Positions 1-12,725 are shown, counted from the first letter of the stretch. The stretch: 64,000 nt of DNA from Blastomussa wellsi (GCA_947652115.1 OX393566.1:11797374-11861373); one strand, 5' to 3'. Made by a program: numbers and translations. Notes: generated by a model from the sequence alone, not told the origin.

Positions 1-3000
1 TTATGGACGAGAACATCGTAATTTCAACGTTTCGCGGCACCCGCAATTTTTTAGCAAAAAATGAAATTTTTCGGAAGGCCAAAAAGTGATTTTTTGGAAC
101 TTGGTCCGAATCGGCTGAAATTAAAGCGCAAATGTGCGCGCAGTGTTCTTATGACGAGAACATCGTAATTTCAACGTTTCGCGGCACCCGCAATTTTTTA
201 GCAAAAAATGAAATTTTTCGGAAGGCCAAAAAGTGATTTTTTGGAACTTGGTCCGAATCGGCTGAAATTAAAGCGCAAATGTGCGCGCAGTGTTCTTATG
301 ACGAGAACATCGTAATTTCAACGTTTCGCGGCACCCGCAATTTTTTAGCAAAAATGAAATTTTTCGGAAGGCCAAAAAGTGATTTTTTGGAACTTCGCCC
401 GAATCGGCTGAAATTAAAGCGCAAATGTGCGCGCAGTGTTCTTATGACGAGAACATCGTAATTTCAACGTTTCGCGGCACCCGCAATTTTTAGCAAAAAA
501 TGAAATTTTTCGGAAGGCCAAAAAGTGATTTTTTGGAACTTCGTCCGAATCGGCTGAAATTAAAGCGCAAATGTGCGCGCAGTGTTCTTATGACGAGAAC
601 ATCGTAATTTCAACGTTTCGCGGCACCCGCAATTTTTTAGCAAAAAATGAAATTTTTCGGAAGGCCAAAAAGTGATTTTTTGGAACTTCGCCCGAATCGG
701 CTGAAATTAAAGCGCAAATGTGCGCGCAGTGTTCTTATGACGAGAACATCGTAATTTCAACGTTTCGCGGCACCCGCAATTTTTTAGCAAAAAATGAAGT
801 TTTTCGGAAGGCCAAAAAGTGATTTTTTGGAACTTCGTCCGAATCGGCTGAAATTAAAGCGCAAATGTGCGCGCAGTGTTCTTATGACGAGAACATCGTA
901 ATTTCAACGTTTCGCGGCACCCGCAATTTTTTAGCAAAAAATGAAATTTTTCGGAAGGCCAAAAAGTGATTTTTTGAACTTCGTCCGAATCGGCTGAAAT
1001 TAAAGCGCAAATGTGCGCGCAGTGTTTCTATGACGAGAACATCGTAATTTCAACGTTTCGCGGCACCCGCAATTTTTTAGCAAAAAATGAATTTTTCGGA
1101 AGGCCAAAAAGTGATTTTTTGGAACTTCGTCCGAATCGGCTGAAATTAAAGCGCAAATGTGCGCGCAGTGTTCTTATGACGAGAACATCGTAATTTCAAC
1201 GTTTCGCGGCACCCGCAATTTTTAGCAAAAAATGAAATTTTTCGGAAGGCCAAAAAGTGATTTTTTGAACTTCGTCCGAATCGGCTGAAATTAAAGCGCA
1301 AATGTGCGCGCAGTGTTCTTATGACGAGAACATCGTAATTTCAACGTTTCGCGGCACCCGCAATTTTTTATCAAAAAATGAAATTTTTCGGAAGGCCAAA
1401 AAGTGATTTTTTGGAACTTGGTCCGAATCGGCTGAAATTAAAGCGCAAATGTGCGCGCAGTGTTTCTATGACGAGAACATCGTAATTTCAACGTTTCGCG
1501 GCACCCGCAAGTTTTTTAGCAAAAAATGAAATTTTTCGGAAGGCCAAAAAGTGATTTTTTGGAACTTCGTCCGAATCGGCTGAAATTAAAGCGCAAATGT
1601 GCGCGCAGTGTTCTTATGACGAGAACATCGTAATTTCAACGTTTCGCGGCACCCGCAATTTTTTAGCAAAAAATGAAATTTTTCGGAGGCCAAAAAGTGA
1701 TTTTTTGGAACTTCGTCCGAATCGGCTGAAATTAAAGCGCAAATGTGCGCGCAGTGTTCTTATGACGAGAACATCGTAATTTCAACGTTTCGCGGCACCC
1801 GCAATTTTTAACAAAAACTGAAATTTTTCGGAAGGCCAAAAAGTGATTTTTTGGAACTTCGTCCGAATCGGCTGAAATTAAAGCGCAAATGTGCGCGCAG
1901 TGTTCTTATGACGAGAACATCGTAATTTCAACGTTTCGCGGCACCCGCAATTTTTTAGCAAAAAATGAAATTTTTCGGAAGGCCAAAAAGTGATTTTTTG
2001 GAACTTGGTCCAAATCGGCTGAAATTAAAGCGCAAATGTGCGCGCAGTGTTCTTATGAGGAGAACATCGTAATTTCAACGTTTCGCGGCACCCGCAATTT
2101 TTTAGCAAAAAATGAAATTTTTCGGAAGGCCAAAAAGTGATTTTTTGGAACTTCGCCCGAATCGGCTGAAATTAAAGCGCAAATGTGCGCGCAGTGTTCT
2201 TATGACGAGAACATCGTAATTTCAACGTTTCGCGGCACCCGCAATTTTTTAGCAAAAAATGAAGTTTTCGGAAGGCCAAAAAGTGATTTTTTGGAACTTC
2301 GTCCGAATCGGCTGAAATTAAAGCGCAAATGTGCGCGCAGTGTTCTTATGACGAGAACATCGTAATTTCAACGTTTCGCGGCACCCGCAATTTTTTAGCA
2401 AAAAATGAAATTTTTCGGAGGCCAAAAAGTGATTTTTTGGAACTTCGTCCGAATCGGCTGAAATTAAAGCGCAAATGTGCGCGCAGTGTTCTTATGAGGA
2501 GAACATCGTAATTTCAACGTTTCGCGGCACCCGCAATTTTTTAGCAAAAAATGAAATTTTTCGGAAGGCCAAAAAGTGATTTTTTGGAACTTCGTCCGAA
2601 TCGGCTGAAATTAAAGCGCAAATGTGCGCGCAGTGTTCTTATGAGGAGAACATCGTAATTTCAACGTTTCGCGGCACCCGCAATTTTTAGCAAAAAATGA
2701 AATTTTTCGGAGGCCAAAAGTGATTTTTTGGAACTTCGTCCGAATCGGCTGAAATTAAAGCGCAAATGTGCGCGCAGTGTTTCTATGACGAGAACATCGT
2801 AATTTCAACGTTTCGCGGCACCCGCAATTTTTAGCAAAAATGAAATTTTTCGGAAGGCCAAAAAGTGATTTTTTGAACTTCGTCCGAATCGGCTGAAATT
2901 AAAGCGCAAATGTGCGCGCAGTGTTCTTATGACGAGAACATCGTAATTTCAACGTTTCGCGGCACCCGCAATTTTTTAGCAAAAAATGAAATTTTTCGGA

Positions 3001-4820
3001 AGGCCAAAAAGTGATTTTTTGGAACTTCGTCCGAATCGGCTGAAATTAAAGCGCAAATGTGCGCGCAGTGTTCTTATGACGAGAACATCGTAATTTCAAC
3101 GTTTCGCGGCACCCGCAATTTTTTAGCAAAAAATGAAATTTTTCGGAAGGCCAAAAAGTGATTTTTTGGAACTTCGTCCGAATCGGCTGAAATTAAAGCG
3201 CAAATGTGCCGCGCAGTGTTCTTATGACGAGAACATCGTAATTTCAACGTTTCGCGGCACCCGCAATTTTTAGCAAAAAATGAAATTTTTCGGAAGGCCA
3301 AAAAGTGATTTTTTGGAACTTGGTCCGAATCGGCTGAAATTAAAGCGCAAATGTGCGCGCAGTGTTCTTATGACGAGAACATCGTAATTTCAACGTTTCG
3401 CGGCACCCGCAATTTTTTAGCAAAAAATGAAATTTTTCGGAAGGCCAAAAAGTGATTTTTTGGAACTTGGTCCGAATCGGCTGAAATTAAAGCGCAAATG
3501 TGCGCGCAGTGTTCTTATGACGAGAACATCGTAATTTCAACGTTTCGCGGCACCCGCAATTTTTTAGCAAAAAATGAAATTTTTCGGAAGGCCAAAAAGT
3601 GATTTTTTGGAACTTCGCCCGAATCGGCTGAAATTAAAGCGCAAATGTGCGCGCAGTGTTCTTATGACGAGAACATCGTAATTTCAACGTTTCGCGGCAC
3701 CCGCAATTTTTTAGCAAAAAATGAAATTTTTCGGAAGGCCAAAAAGTGATTTTTTGGAACTTCGTCCGAATCGGCTGAAATTAAAGCGCAAATGTGCGCG
3801 CAGTGTTCTTATGACGAGAACATCGTAATTTCAACGTTTCGCGGCACCCGCAATTTTTTAGCAAAAAATGAAATTTTTCGGAAGGCCAAAAAGTGATTTT
3901 TTGGAACTTCGCCCGAATCGGCTGAAATTAAAGCGCAAATGTGCGCGCAGTGTTCTTATGACGAGAACATCGTAATTTCAACGTTTCGCGGCACCCGCAA
4001 TTTTTTAGCAAAAAATGAAGTTTTTAGGAAGGCCAAAAAGTGATTTTTTGGAACTTCGTCCGAATCGGCTGAAATTAAAGCGCAAATGTGCGCGCAGTGT
4101 TCTTATGACGAGAACATCGTAATTTCAACGTTTCGCGGCACCCGCAATTTTTTAGCAAAAAATGAAATTTTTCGGAAGGCCAAAAAGTGATTTTTTGGAA
4201 CTTCGTCCGAATCGGCTGAAATTAAAGCGCAAATGTGCGCGCAGTGTTTCTATGACGAGAACATCGTAATTTCAACGTTTCGCGGCATCCGCAATTTTTT
4301 AGCAAAAAATGAAATTTTTCGGAAGGCCAAAAAGTGATTTTTTGGAACTTCGTCCGAATCGGCTGAAATTAAAGCGCAAATGTGCGCGCAGTGTTCTTAT
4401 GACGAGAACATCGTAATTTCAACGTTTCGCGGCACCCGCAATTTTTTAGCAAAAAATGAAATTTTTCGGAAGGCCAAAAAGTGATTTTTTGGAACTTCGT
4501 CCGAATCGGCTGAAATTAAAGCGCAAATGTGCGCGCAGTGTTCTTATGACGAGAACATCGTAATTTCAACGTTTCGCGGCACCCGCAATTTTTTATCAAA
4601 AAATGAAATTTTTCGGAAGGCCAAAAAGTGATTTTTTGGAACTTGGTCCGAATCGGCTGAAATTAAAGCGCAAATGTGCGCGCAGTGTTTCTATGACGAG
4701 AACATCGTAATTTCAACGTTTCGCGGCACCCGCAAGTTTTTTAGCAAAAAATGAAATTTTTCGGAAGGCCAAAAAGTGATTTTTTGGAACTTCGTCCGAA
4801 TCGGCTGAAATTAAAGCGCA
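1..4820. repeat. 22-monomer higher-order duplication within the satellite
   Basis: Rare monomer variants recur in the same order about 3.22 kb apart. The GGTCCG, GGTCCG, CGCCCG, CGTCCG, CGCCCG, CGTCCG series near 104-832 is repeated near 3318-4056. A GAAGTTTTT variant at about 797 recurs at about 4017. A TTTTTATCAAAA variant at 1371 and a CGCAAGTTTTTTAGC variant near 1508 recur 3225 bases later, at 4596 and 4733. Bases 1 to about 1600 and about 3220 to 4820 are therefore copies of each other, 22 monomers apart. Confidence 0.8.
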
Positions 4821-7089
4821 AATGTGCGCGCAGTGTTCTTATGAGGAGAACATCGTAATTTCAACGTTTCGCGGCACCCGCAATTTTTTAGCAAAAAATG
4901 AAATTTTTCGGAAGGCCAAAAAGTGATTTTTTGGAACTTCGTCCGAATCGGCTGAAATTAAAGCGCAAATGTGCGCGCAGTGTTCTTATGAGGAGAACAT
5001 CGTAATTTCAACGTTTCGCGGCACCCGCAATTTTTTAGCAAAAAATGAAATTTTTCGGAAGGCCAAAAAGTTATTTTTTGGAACTTGGTCCGAATCGGCT
5101 GAAATTAAAGCGCAAATGTGCGCGCAGTGTTCTTATGACGTGAACATCGTAATTTCAACGTTTCGCGGCACCCGCAATTTTTTAGCAAAAAATGAAATTT
5201 TTCGGAAGGCCAAAAAGTGATTTGTTTGGAACTTCGTCCGAATCGGCTGAAATTAAAGCGCAAATGTGCGCGCAGTGTTCTTATGACGAGAACATCGTAA
5301 TTTCAACGTTTCGCGGCACCCGCAATTTTTTAGCAAAAAATGAAATTTTTCGGAAGGCCAAAAAGTGATTTTTTGGAACTTCGTCCGAATCGGCTGAAAT
5401 TAAAGCGCAAATGTGCGCGCAGTGTTCTTATGACGAGAACATCGTAATTTCAACGATTCGCGGCACCCGCAATTTTTTAGCAAAAAATGAAATTTTTCGG
5501 AAGGCCAAAAAGTGATTTTTTTGAACTTCGTCCGAATCGGCTGAAATTAAAGCGCAAATGTGCGCGCAGTGTTCTTATGACGAGAACATCGTAATTTCAA
5601 CGTTTCGCGGCACCCGCAATTTTTTAGCAAAAAATGAAATTTTTCGGAAGGCCAAAAAGTGATTTTTTGGAACTTCGTCCGAATCGGCTGAAATTAAAGC
5701 GCAAATGTGCGCGCAGTGTTCTTATGACGAGAACATCGTAATTTCAACGATTCGCGGCACCCGCAATTTTTTAGCAAAAAATGAAATTTTTCGGAAGGCC
5801 AAAAAGTGATTTTTTGGAACTTCGTCCGAATCGGCTGAAATTAAAGCGCAAATGTGCGCGCAGTGTTCTTATGACGAGAACATCGTAATTTCAACGATTC
5901 GCGGCACCCGCAATTTTTTAGCAAAAAATGAAATTTTTCGGAAGGCCAAAAAGTGATTTTTTGGAACTTCGTCCGAATCGGCTGAAATTAAAGCGCAAAT
6001 GTGCGCGCAGTGTTCTTATGAGGAGAACATCGTAATTTCAACGTTTCGCGGCACCCGCAATTTTTTAGCAAAAAATGAAATTTTTCGGAAGGCCAAAAAG
6101 TGATTTTTTGGAACTTCGTCCGAATCGGCTGAAATTAAAGCGCAAATGTGCGCGCAGTGTTCTTATGACGAGAACATCGTAATTTCAACGTTTCGCGGCA
6201 CCCGCAATTTTTTAGCAAAAAATGAAATTTTTCGGAAGGCCAAAAAGTGATTTTTTGGAACTTCGTCCGAATCGGCTGAAATTAAAGCGCAAATGTACGC
6301 GCAGTGTTCTTATGACGAGAACATCGTAATTTCAACGTTTCGCGGCACCCGCAATTTTTTAGCAAAAAATGAAATTTTTCGGAAGGCCAAAAAGTGATTT
6401 TTTGGAACTTCGTCCGAATCGGCTGAAATTAAAGCGCAAATGTGCGCGCAGTGTTCTTTATGACGAGAACATCGTAATTTCAACGTTTCGCGGCACCCGC
6501 AATTTTTTAGCAAAAAATGAAATTTTTTGGAAGGCCAAAAAGTGATTTTTTTGGAACTTCGTCCGAATCGGCTGAAATTAAAGCGCAAATGTGCGCGCAG
6601 TGTTCTTGTGACGAGAACATCGTAATTTCAACGTTTCGCGGCACCCGCAATTTTTTAGCAAAAAACGAAATTTTTCGGAAGGCCAAAAAGTGATTTTTTG
6701 GAACTTCGTCCGAATCGGCTGAAATTAAAGCGCAAATGTGCGCGCAGTGTTCTTATGACGAGAACATCGTAATTTCAACGTTTCGCGGCACCCGCAATTT
6801 TTTAGCAAAAAATGAAATTTTTCGGAAGGCCAAAAAGTGATTTTTTGGAACTTGGTCCGAATCGGCTGAAATTAAAGCGCAAATGTGCGCGCAGTGTTCT
6901 TATGACGAGAACATCGTAATTTCAACGATTCGCGGCACCCGCAATTTTTTAGCAAAAAATGAAATTTTTCGGAAGGCCAAAAAGTGATTTTTTGGAACTT
7001 CGTCCGAATCGGCTGAAATTAAAGCGCAAATGTGCGCGCAGTGTTCTTATGACGAGAACATCGTAATTTCAACGTTTCGCGGCACCCGC

Positions 7090-7616
7090 AATTTTCTAGC
7101 AAAAAAGCAAAAAATGAAATTTTTCGGAAGGCCAAAAAGTGATTTTTTGGAACTCTGACCGAATCGGCTGAAATTAAAGCGCAAATTTGCGTGCAGTGCC
7201 GTTATGACGATAACATCGTAATTTCAACGTTTCGCGGCACCCGCAAATTTTTAGCAAAAAATGAAATTTTTCGGAAGGCCAAAAAGTGATTTTTTGGAAG
7301 GCTGGGCAAATCGGGCGAAATTCAAGCGGTAATCTGCGCGCAGTTCCCTTATCACGAGAACATCGCAATTTTACCGTTTCGCGGCACCCCCAATTTTTTA
7401 GGAAAAAATGAAATTTCTCGGAAGGCGAAAAAGTGATTTTTTCGAAGGTTGGCCAAATCGGCTGAAAGTAAAGCGCTAAGGTTCGTGTAGTGCCCTTATC
7501 ACGAGAACATCGTAATTTTACCGTTTCGCATCACCCGATATTTTTTAGCAAAAAATGAAGTTTTTCGGAGGGCCAAAAACTGATTTTTTTGAAGTTTAGC
7601 CGAATCGGCTGAAATT
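7090..7616. repeat. Diverged edge monomers of the satellite
   Basis: The last three to four monomers carry many more substitutions than the core array, plus a small insertion that duplicates AGCAAAAA near 7100. The period is still recognisable up to about 7616. Higher divergence at an array edge is what is expected where homogenisation by unequal exchange is weakest. Confidence 0.85.
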
Positions 7617-8278
7617 TTTGTGAGGTCGTTCTACTCTTGATGCTGATTGGTTATATTTTTTACATCTGAAGAAAGCTATACGCGAAGCTGATTGGACGTA
7701 TGGCTTTTCTCACATGTGAAAATATAGCAGATATAGATTTCTATCTGTAAGGTTTATTACCTAAAATTATCGCTATATATATAATAAATAATTATACATG
7801 TAGGCTCTTTGCAGCTGGGGTAACATAACCACAATTTACCTGTCATTAAAGAGCAGTTTTATTGAACACTTTGAAATTTTAGAAAATAGAAATGATTTCT
7901 ATGGAAAATGTTGGAGGGCAACTATCCTTATAAGAGACTTCAGTTGTTTACATGGAGAAACCGGTTGGTTGACCATTTGTGCAAATGGAAAGCAAAAATC
8001 CCCAATGGAAATTTCCGTTTCGAATTGGTGTGTACCATTTTGCACAACAGATCCAACTTACTGATAGAGACTTGTACGAGTTACACATATTGGCATAGGG
8101 CCTGGAACTCGTTGCTAACTGCAAATGGTAAGCACTATTTCCGTTCGGATATTTTGGACTACCTTTCGAGATGTTCTGTTTATTTTGGAACATTTCCATG
8201 TGGGCAAACCAAAACAGTCTTGCCATTTATATCCCAACCGGAATTTTTCAGCAAATGGTAGACAAGCTTTGTTTCATC
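7617..8278. other. AT-rich intergenic DNA, no gene recognised
   Basis: No protein signal is visible. Overlapping frames of 92-117 codons occur on both strands (7908-8261, 7948-8226) and look like chance frames or a dispersed repeat. Bases 7900-8260 contain several partly self-complementary motifs built on GGAAATTTCC, which may be a degenerate transposon remnant, but no clear termini were found. A TATA-rich tract lies near 7770-7800. Confidence 0.6.
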
Positions 8279-8403
8279 TATATATATGTTAACCTGGTTC
8301 TGCGACAATTTTTTAATTTCCGCACACGAAGCTCGCTCGATCACTCGCTCACTTCGTGTGCGGAATTAAAAAATTTTCGCAGAACCAGGTTAACATATAT
8401 ATG
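8279..8403. repeat. 125-bp foldback hairpin (MITE-like) touching the Polinton terminus
   Basis: Two arms of about 51 bases (8281-8331 and 8352-8403) are reverse complements with one mismatch and one 1-base indel, separated by about 20 bases. The arms begin with TATATATGTTAACCTGGTTC and end with its complement. This is the shape of a foldback or MITE element. The last bases of the right arm (ATAT) are also the first bases of the Polinton inverted repeat, so the two structures are fused at 8399-8403. Confidence 0.85.
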
Positions 8404-8711
8404 TGTTTGGAGAGCGCATTTTTTTTCGGCACCCAAGGCAATCAAATTAGGAGAGCGCATTTTTTTTCGGCAACCAAATTTCCCAGTTGAAGAAACGCAT
8501 GCACTTGAATATTGTGTCGCATAATTATTTTCCATTTGAAGAAGTATTCCGCACAAGAATATACGAAAACATGGCAACCAAATTTCCCAGTTGAAGAAAT
8601 GCATGCACTTGAATATTGTGTCGCATAATTATTTTCCATTTGAAGAAATATTCCGCACAAGAATATACGAAAACATGGCAGCAGCAAATATAGGAGCGGA
8701 TGTTCTGCAAG
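8399..8711 (+). repeat. Left terminal inverted repeat of element A
   Basis: The sequence from ATATGTGTTTGG at 8399 to GTTCTGCAAG ending at 8711 is the reverse complement of 24691-25005 with few differences. It holds a 41-bp motif twice (GGAGAGCGCATTTTTTTTCG at 8409 and 8450) and a 105-bp motif twice (starting GGCAACCAAATTTCCC at 8469 and 8574). Its inner end contains the ATG and first 12 codons of the polymerase gene. Confidence 0.92.
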
Positions 8712-11700
8712 AGTTTTATGGACCAATCCCACGAGAACAAAACATAAACCAACGAAAACCATTGCAACCAGAATTGGTTGTAATATATGACGAGTTCCAA
8801 GTATCACAAACAAAATTTTCAGGGTTGGACACGTGTTTGGAACATGGTAATATCCGAAGGAAATCCAAACAACAAAGACATTTTTAAGTTCGCAACAGAA
8901 AATGAAGCAAAGTTTACTGATATGGTTGAAAATGAAATCCAAAAGTTGGGAAACGTAAAAGTAAGTTTTGGGTTACAAGTAAAGTTTTCAAGAGAAATAA
9001 ACGGACAAACGGAATATATGGAACATTAGTTTCATGAAGAATCGAATGTAATCCACAGACACGAAAAAGAAATGATAAAAGAACGATACTGGCTATTCAT
9101 TGAAGAAATTATGGAACAAATAGGACAATGGTCTGAGGAGGGCTCAGGATGGTACATTGAAAGAACAAGTAGAGCATACGTAAATGTCGCACGCTATGAA
9201 CCAATTGGCGGAGGAACATATTTGCCACTTCCAACCAAACTGGCAAGCAAGAAAGCGATAATCAACGTAAAAAACAGAGATAATGAATGTTTGAAGTGGG
9301 CACTGAGAGCTGCATTATTCCCAGCACCGAAAAATAAGAACCAAAGTAGACAAAGCACTTATCCGGAAAACGACGGAATAAATTACGAAGGCATCGATTT
9401 CCCAAGACCGGTTTCGCAGCTTGACAAGCTTGAAAAGCAGAACCCACACCCGGCAATAAACATCTTTGGCTGGGAAGATGAAAGAGCAATTGTGCACAGG
9501 ATAAGCAAAAAAGAAAAGAGTTTGCCGCGAATAAGCCTGATGTTGATTGAGACAGGGGAAAAACAGCACTACTGTTATGTAAAAAAGGTCTCAGCTTTGC
9601 TGTTTGATAAAAATATGAATAACAAAACTTTCTACTGCATGATGTGCTTAACACGTTTCACAAGAGCGGATTTGCTCGAGGACCATGAAAAATATTGCAA
9701 CGGAGTAAGCGGCAGGCCGACAAGGATCGAGATGCCGGAAGAAGGGAAAAACAGCCTTTCATTCCAATATCACCAAAAACAGATGAAGGCACCTTTCGTG
9801 ATATACGCAGACTTTGAAGCTTTGGTCAAAAAGATTCCAGGCTGTACACGCGGGACAGAGCAAAAAAGCGATACGAATAAGACAGAATGGCACGAAGCAT
9901 GTGTTTTTTCATACATGGTTGTGAGAAGCGATGGCAAAGTACCAGCACAAAAAGTTTATAGAGGCGAAAATGCTGTGGGAACGTTCGTCCAAGACATTTT
10001 GCAGGAAGAGACAAAAATAAGAGAAAGTTTGACCACACCCAAGCCAGTTGTGATGGAAGCAGAAGACTGGAGGAAATTCAAAAACGCAAAAGATTGCCAT
10101 ATTTGTAACAAAAGTTTGATCCGGGAACAATTCCTTGACTCATTGCCAGTTTGGAACAATGCAACAGACAGGTATTGCGGACAAAGCCATAAAAAATGCT
10201 TTTACGAAGCGCAGAAAGCTCTCCTGAGGCAAGAAAAACAAACAGACAAAAAAGACAAAATCGAGAAATGGATATAAAAAAATCAGGAAACGTGCCTGTT
10301 ATGCGCAGAAGAATTAAATCTTTTCGACTCATGGCCAGTTTGGAACAATGCAACAGGCAAGTATTGTGGACAAATTCACGAAAACTGTTTTTGCGAAGCA
10401 CAGAAAACATTTTATCTATTGAGACTAGAAACAACAAAAAACATCCAAGACAAAAACGACCAATGGATAGCGAGAAATCAGGAAACGTGTTTGTTCTGCG
10501 CAGAACCACTGCTTCAGAAGAACTTCAAAGATGCGGTAAAAGACCACTGCCACATCACAGGCAAGTTCCGCGGCGCTGTGCACAACGCCTGTAATTTAAA
10601 ACTGCGAATAATACCCTTAAGCATCCCAATACCTGTTGTATTTCACAACCTTCAGGGCTACGACGCGCACCACCTTATGCAAGCGATGTCGCAGCAGCAG
10701 AAAGAAGTCCGGTGCATCGCCAAAAACATGGAAAAGTACATCACATTTTCAGTTGGGGAACTGCAATTCATAGACAGCTTGAACTTTCTGCAAGGAAGCC
10801 TCGATGCACTTGTCTCCGCAACCCCCAGGGAGAGTTTGAAAATAACAAAAAGCATTTCAAGCGGCAGCGAACTGCTTTACAAAAAGGGAATCTATCCTTA
10901 CGAATACATGGATGGATGGGAAATATTCAGTGAGACAAAACTCCCGGACAAAGACAGGTTTTACAGCAAACTGAATGATGAGCACATAACCGACGAAGAG
11001 TACGCACACGCGCAGAGTGTCTGGGAGGCTTTCGGATGCACATCACTCGGCGACTGTCATGATTTATATGTCCAGACGGACGTCGCTCTTCTGGCCGATG
11101 TTTTTGAGAACTTCCGAAACCTCTGCCAAGAGCAGTATGGCTTGGATCCGGCGCATTATTACACGTCACCAGGCCTGAGCTGGGGACGCGCTCTTAAAAA
11201 AGACGGGAGTCGAGCTGGAGCTGTTCACAGACCTCGAAATGCATCTCTTCATGGAAAGGGGACTGCGAGGCGGAATCTCGATGGCAAGCAAGAGGTACGC
11301 CAAGGCAAACAACCCGTTGTTGACAGACTACGACCCCGCAAAACCAAAAAAATATATCATGTATCTCGATGCAAACGATCTTGATGGATGGGCAATGTGC
11401 AAGCCCCTTCCCATAAGAGATTTCAAATGGAAACGCGTTATGCCTTCAGAGGAAGAGATACAAAAGAAAAAAGAATACGCAAAAAATGGTTGGATTCTCG
11501 AGGTTGATCTGGAATATCCCGCAGAACTGCATTCCGCGCATAACAGCTATCCACTGGCACCGGAGAAAAAAGTTGTGAAAAAGGAATTGATGTCGGACTA
11601 TCAGAAAGGTTTGATGAACGACTTGGAAATGAAAATGCCACAAGGCAGCAAAAAGCTGCTGCTAACACTCGAACACAAAAAGAAGTACGTCGTCCATCTG

Positions 11701-12725
11701 AGAAACCTTCAGTTTTATCTGAAACAGGGCATGAAACTGAAAAAAGTTCACAGAGTGCTCGAGTTCGAGCAAGAACGTTGGATGGAGCCATATATCCAAA
11801 TGAACACCGAGTTCCGTAAAAAAGCAAAGAGCGACTTTCAAAAGAACTTTTACAAGTTCAACAATGAACAACTCGGTTTTCGGCAAAACCATGGAAAACC
11901 TGCGCAAGCGTACTGACATAAGAATCGTGCGCAGCGCAGAAGAAAATAAAATAAGGAAGCTGATCTCAAGTCCTTTGTACTCAAGGTTTGCCGAATTCAC
12001 AAACGACATGGCTGGAATCCACATGCACAAAAGCCGCTTGCTTCTGAACAAACCAGTTTACACGGGAATGACGATCCTCGACAACAGCAAGATTCTTATG
12101 TAGCATTTTTTATAACAAGCTTCGCAAGCAATACGGCGAAAAGTGCGAGCTCTTGTACACAGACACCGACAGCCTTCTTCTTGAGATTGAAACGGACGCT
12201 GTTTACAAAGACATCGAAAATAACAAATTCCATTATGACACGAGCGATTACCCGAAAGATCATCCACTTCACTCAAACGAGAACAAAAAGGTTTTGGGCA
12301 AGATGAAGGATGAATGCGCCGGAACGCCGATTTCAGAGTGTGTGTGCCTGAGGTAAAAAATGTACTCGATTCTGAAAGCGGACGAAAAAAATATCAAAAA
12401 AGCAAAGGGCGTAAAAAAGTGCGTGATCAAGAAACAAATAAAACATTCGCAGTACAAGGAAACGCTTTTAGGCGCGAAGCAGATGTGGCACGGACAAAAC
12501 ATTCTTCGAAGCGAGGGTCATCAAATCTACGGAATGCACGTCAACAAGATTTCGCTGTCCGCGTTTGATTCAAAACGCTGGATAGCGGATGACGGGATCC
12601 ATACAAAAGCTTATGGGTTCGCAGAAGCTGAACTTGATTTGGCAGATGTTGATTTGGCTGAATTCGAAGAGATGTTTGCAGCAGTTTTGGCAGATGTTGA
12701 TTTGTCAGAATTTGGGTTTGAATGA
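8675..12725 (+). pseudogene. Protein-primed family B DNA polymerase (POLB) of Polinton A, broken
   Basis: This would copy the element from protein-primed ends. The start at 8675 gives MAAANIGADVLQ, shared with the right-terminal gene. Recognisable parts are an N-terminal Polinton-specific region, an exonuclease-type motif (YADFEAL near 9800), zinc-binding modules with CxxC pairs at about 10100-10220, 10290-10410 and 10490-10610, motif A at about 11365 (DANDLDGWAM, altered), motif B at about 11864 (NNSVFGK) and motif C (YTDTDSL) at about 12155. Damage: frameshift near 8815; in-frame stops at 9027-9029 (TAG), 10275-10277 (TAA) and 12354-12356 (TAA); frameshifts near 11200 and 11858; and a stop plus frameshift near 12101. 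The C-terminus ends in an acidic repetitive tail. No function is expected. Confidence 0.92.

Larger units (their letters stand above)
1..7616. repeat. Satellite DNA array, 146-147 bp monomer, about 52 copies
   Basis: A head-to-tail tandem repeat fills this stretch. The marker GCGCAAATGTGCGCGCAG recurs every 146-147 bases, for example near 126, 273 and 419. Most monomers differ only by single bases or by the length of A or T runs. The array is already running at base 1, so it continues leftwards outside the window. Every long reading frame inside it is just the monomer read through and carries no protein signal. The monomer is the length of a nucleosome core. Which satellite family this is cannot be told from the sequence. 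Confidence 0.97.

Noticed and set aside
279..7368. Open frames of 60-92 codons in the satellite (both strands)
   Set aside because: They are the monomer translated in phase and repeat with the same period; no protein signal.
1..7616. CRISPR array
   Set aside because: There are no short repeats separated by unique spacers; the whole 146-bp unit repeats.
7908..8524. Frames of 92-117 codons on both strands
   Set aside because: Overlapping frames on opposite strands, no recognisable motif, and part of them lies in the foldback hairpin.
8442..8942. 166-codon minus-strand frame over the left inverted repeat
   Set aside because: It is the reverse of the repeat and of the polymerase start; the same repeated frame appears at the right termini as a shadow.
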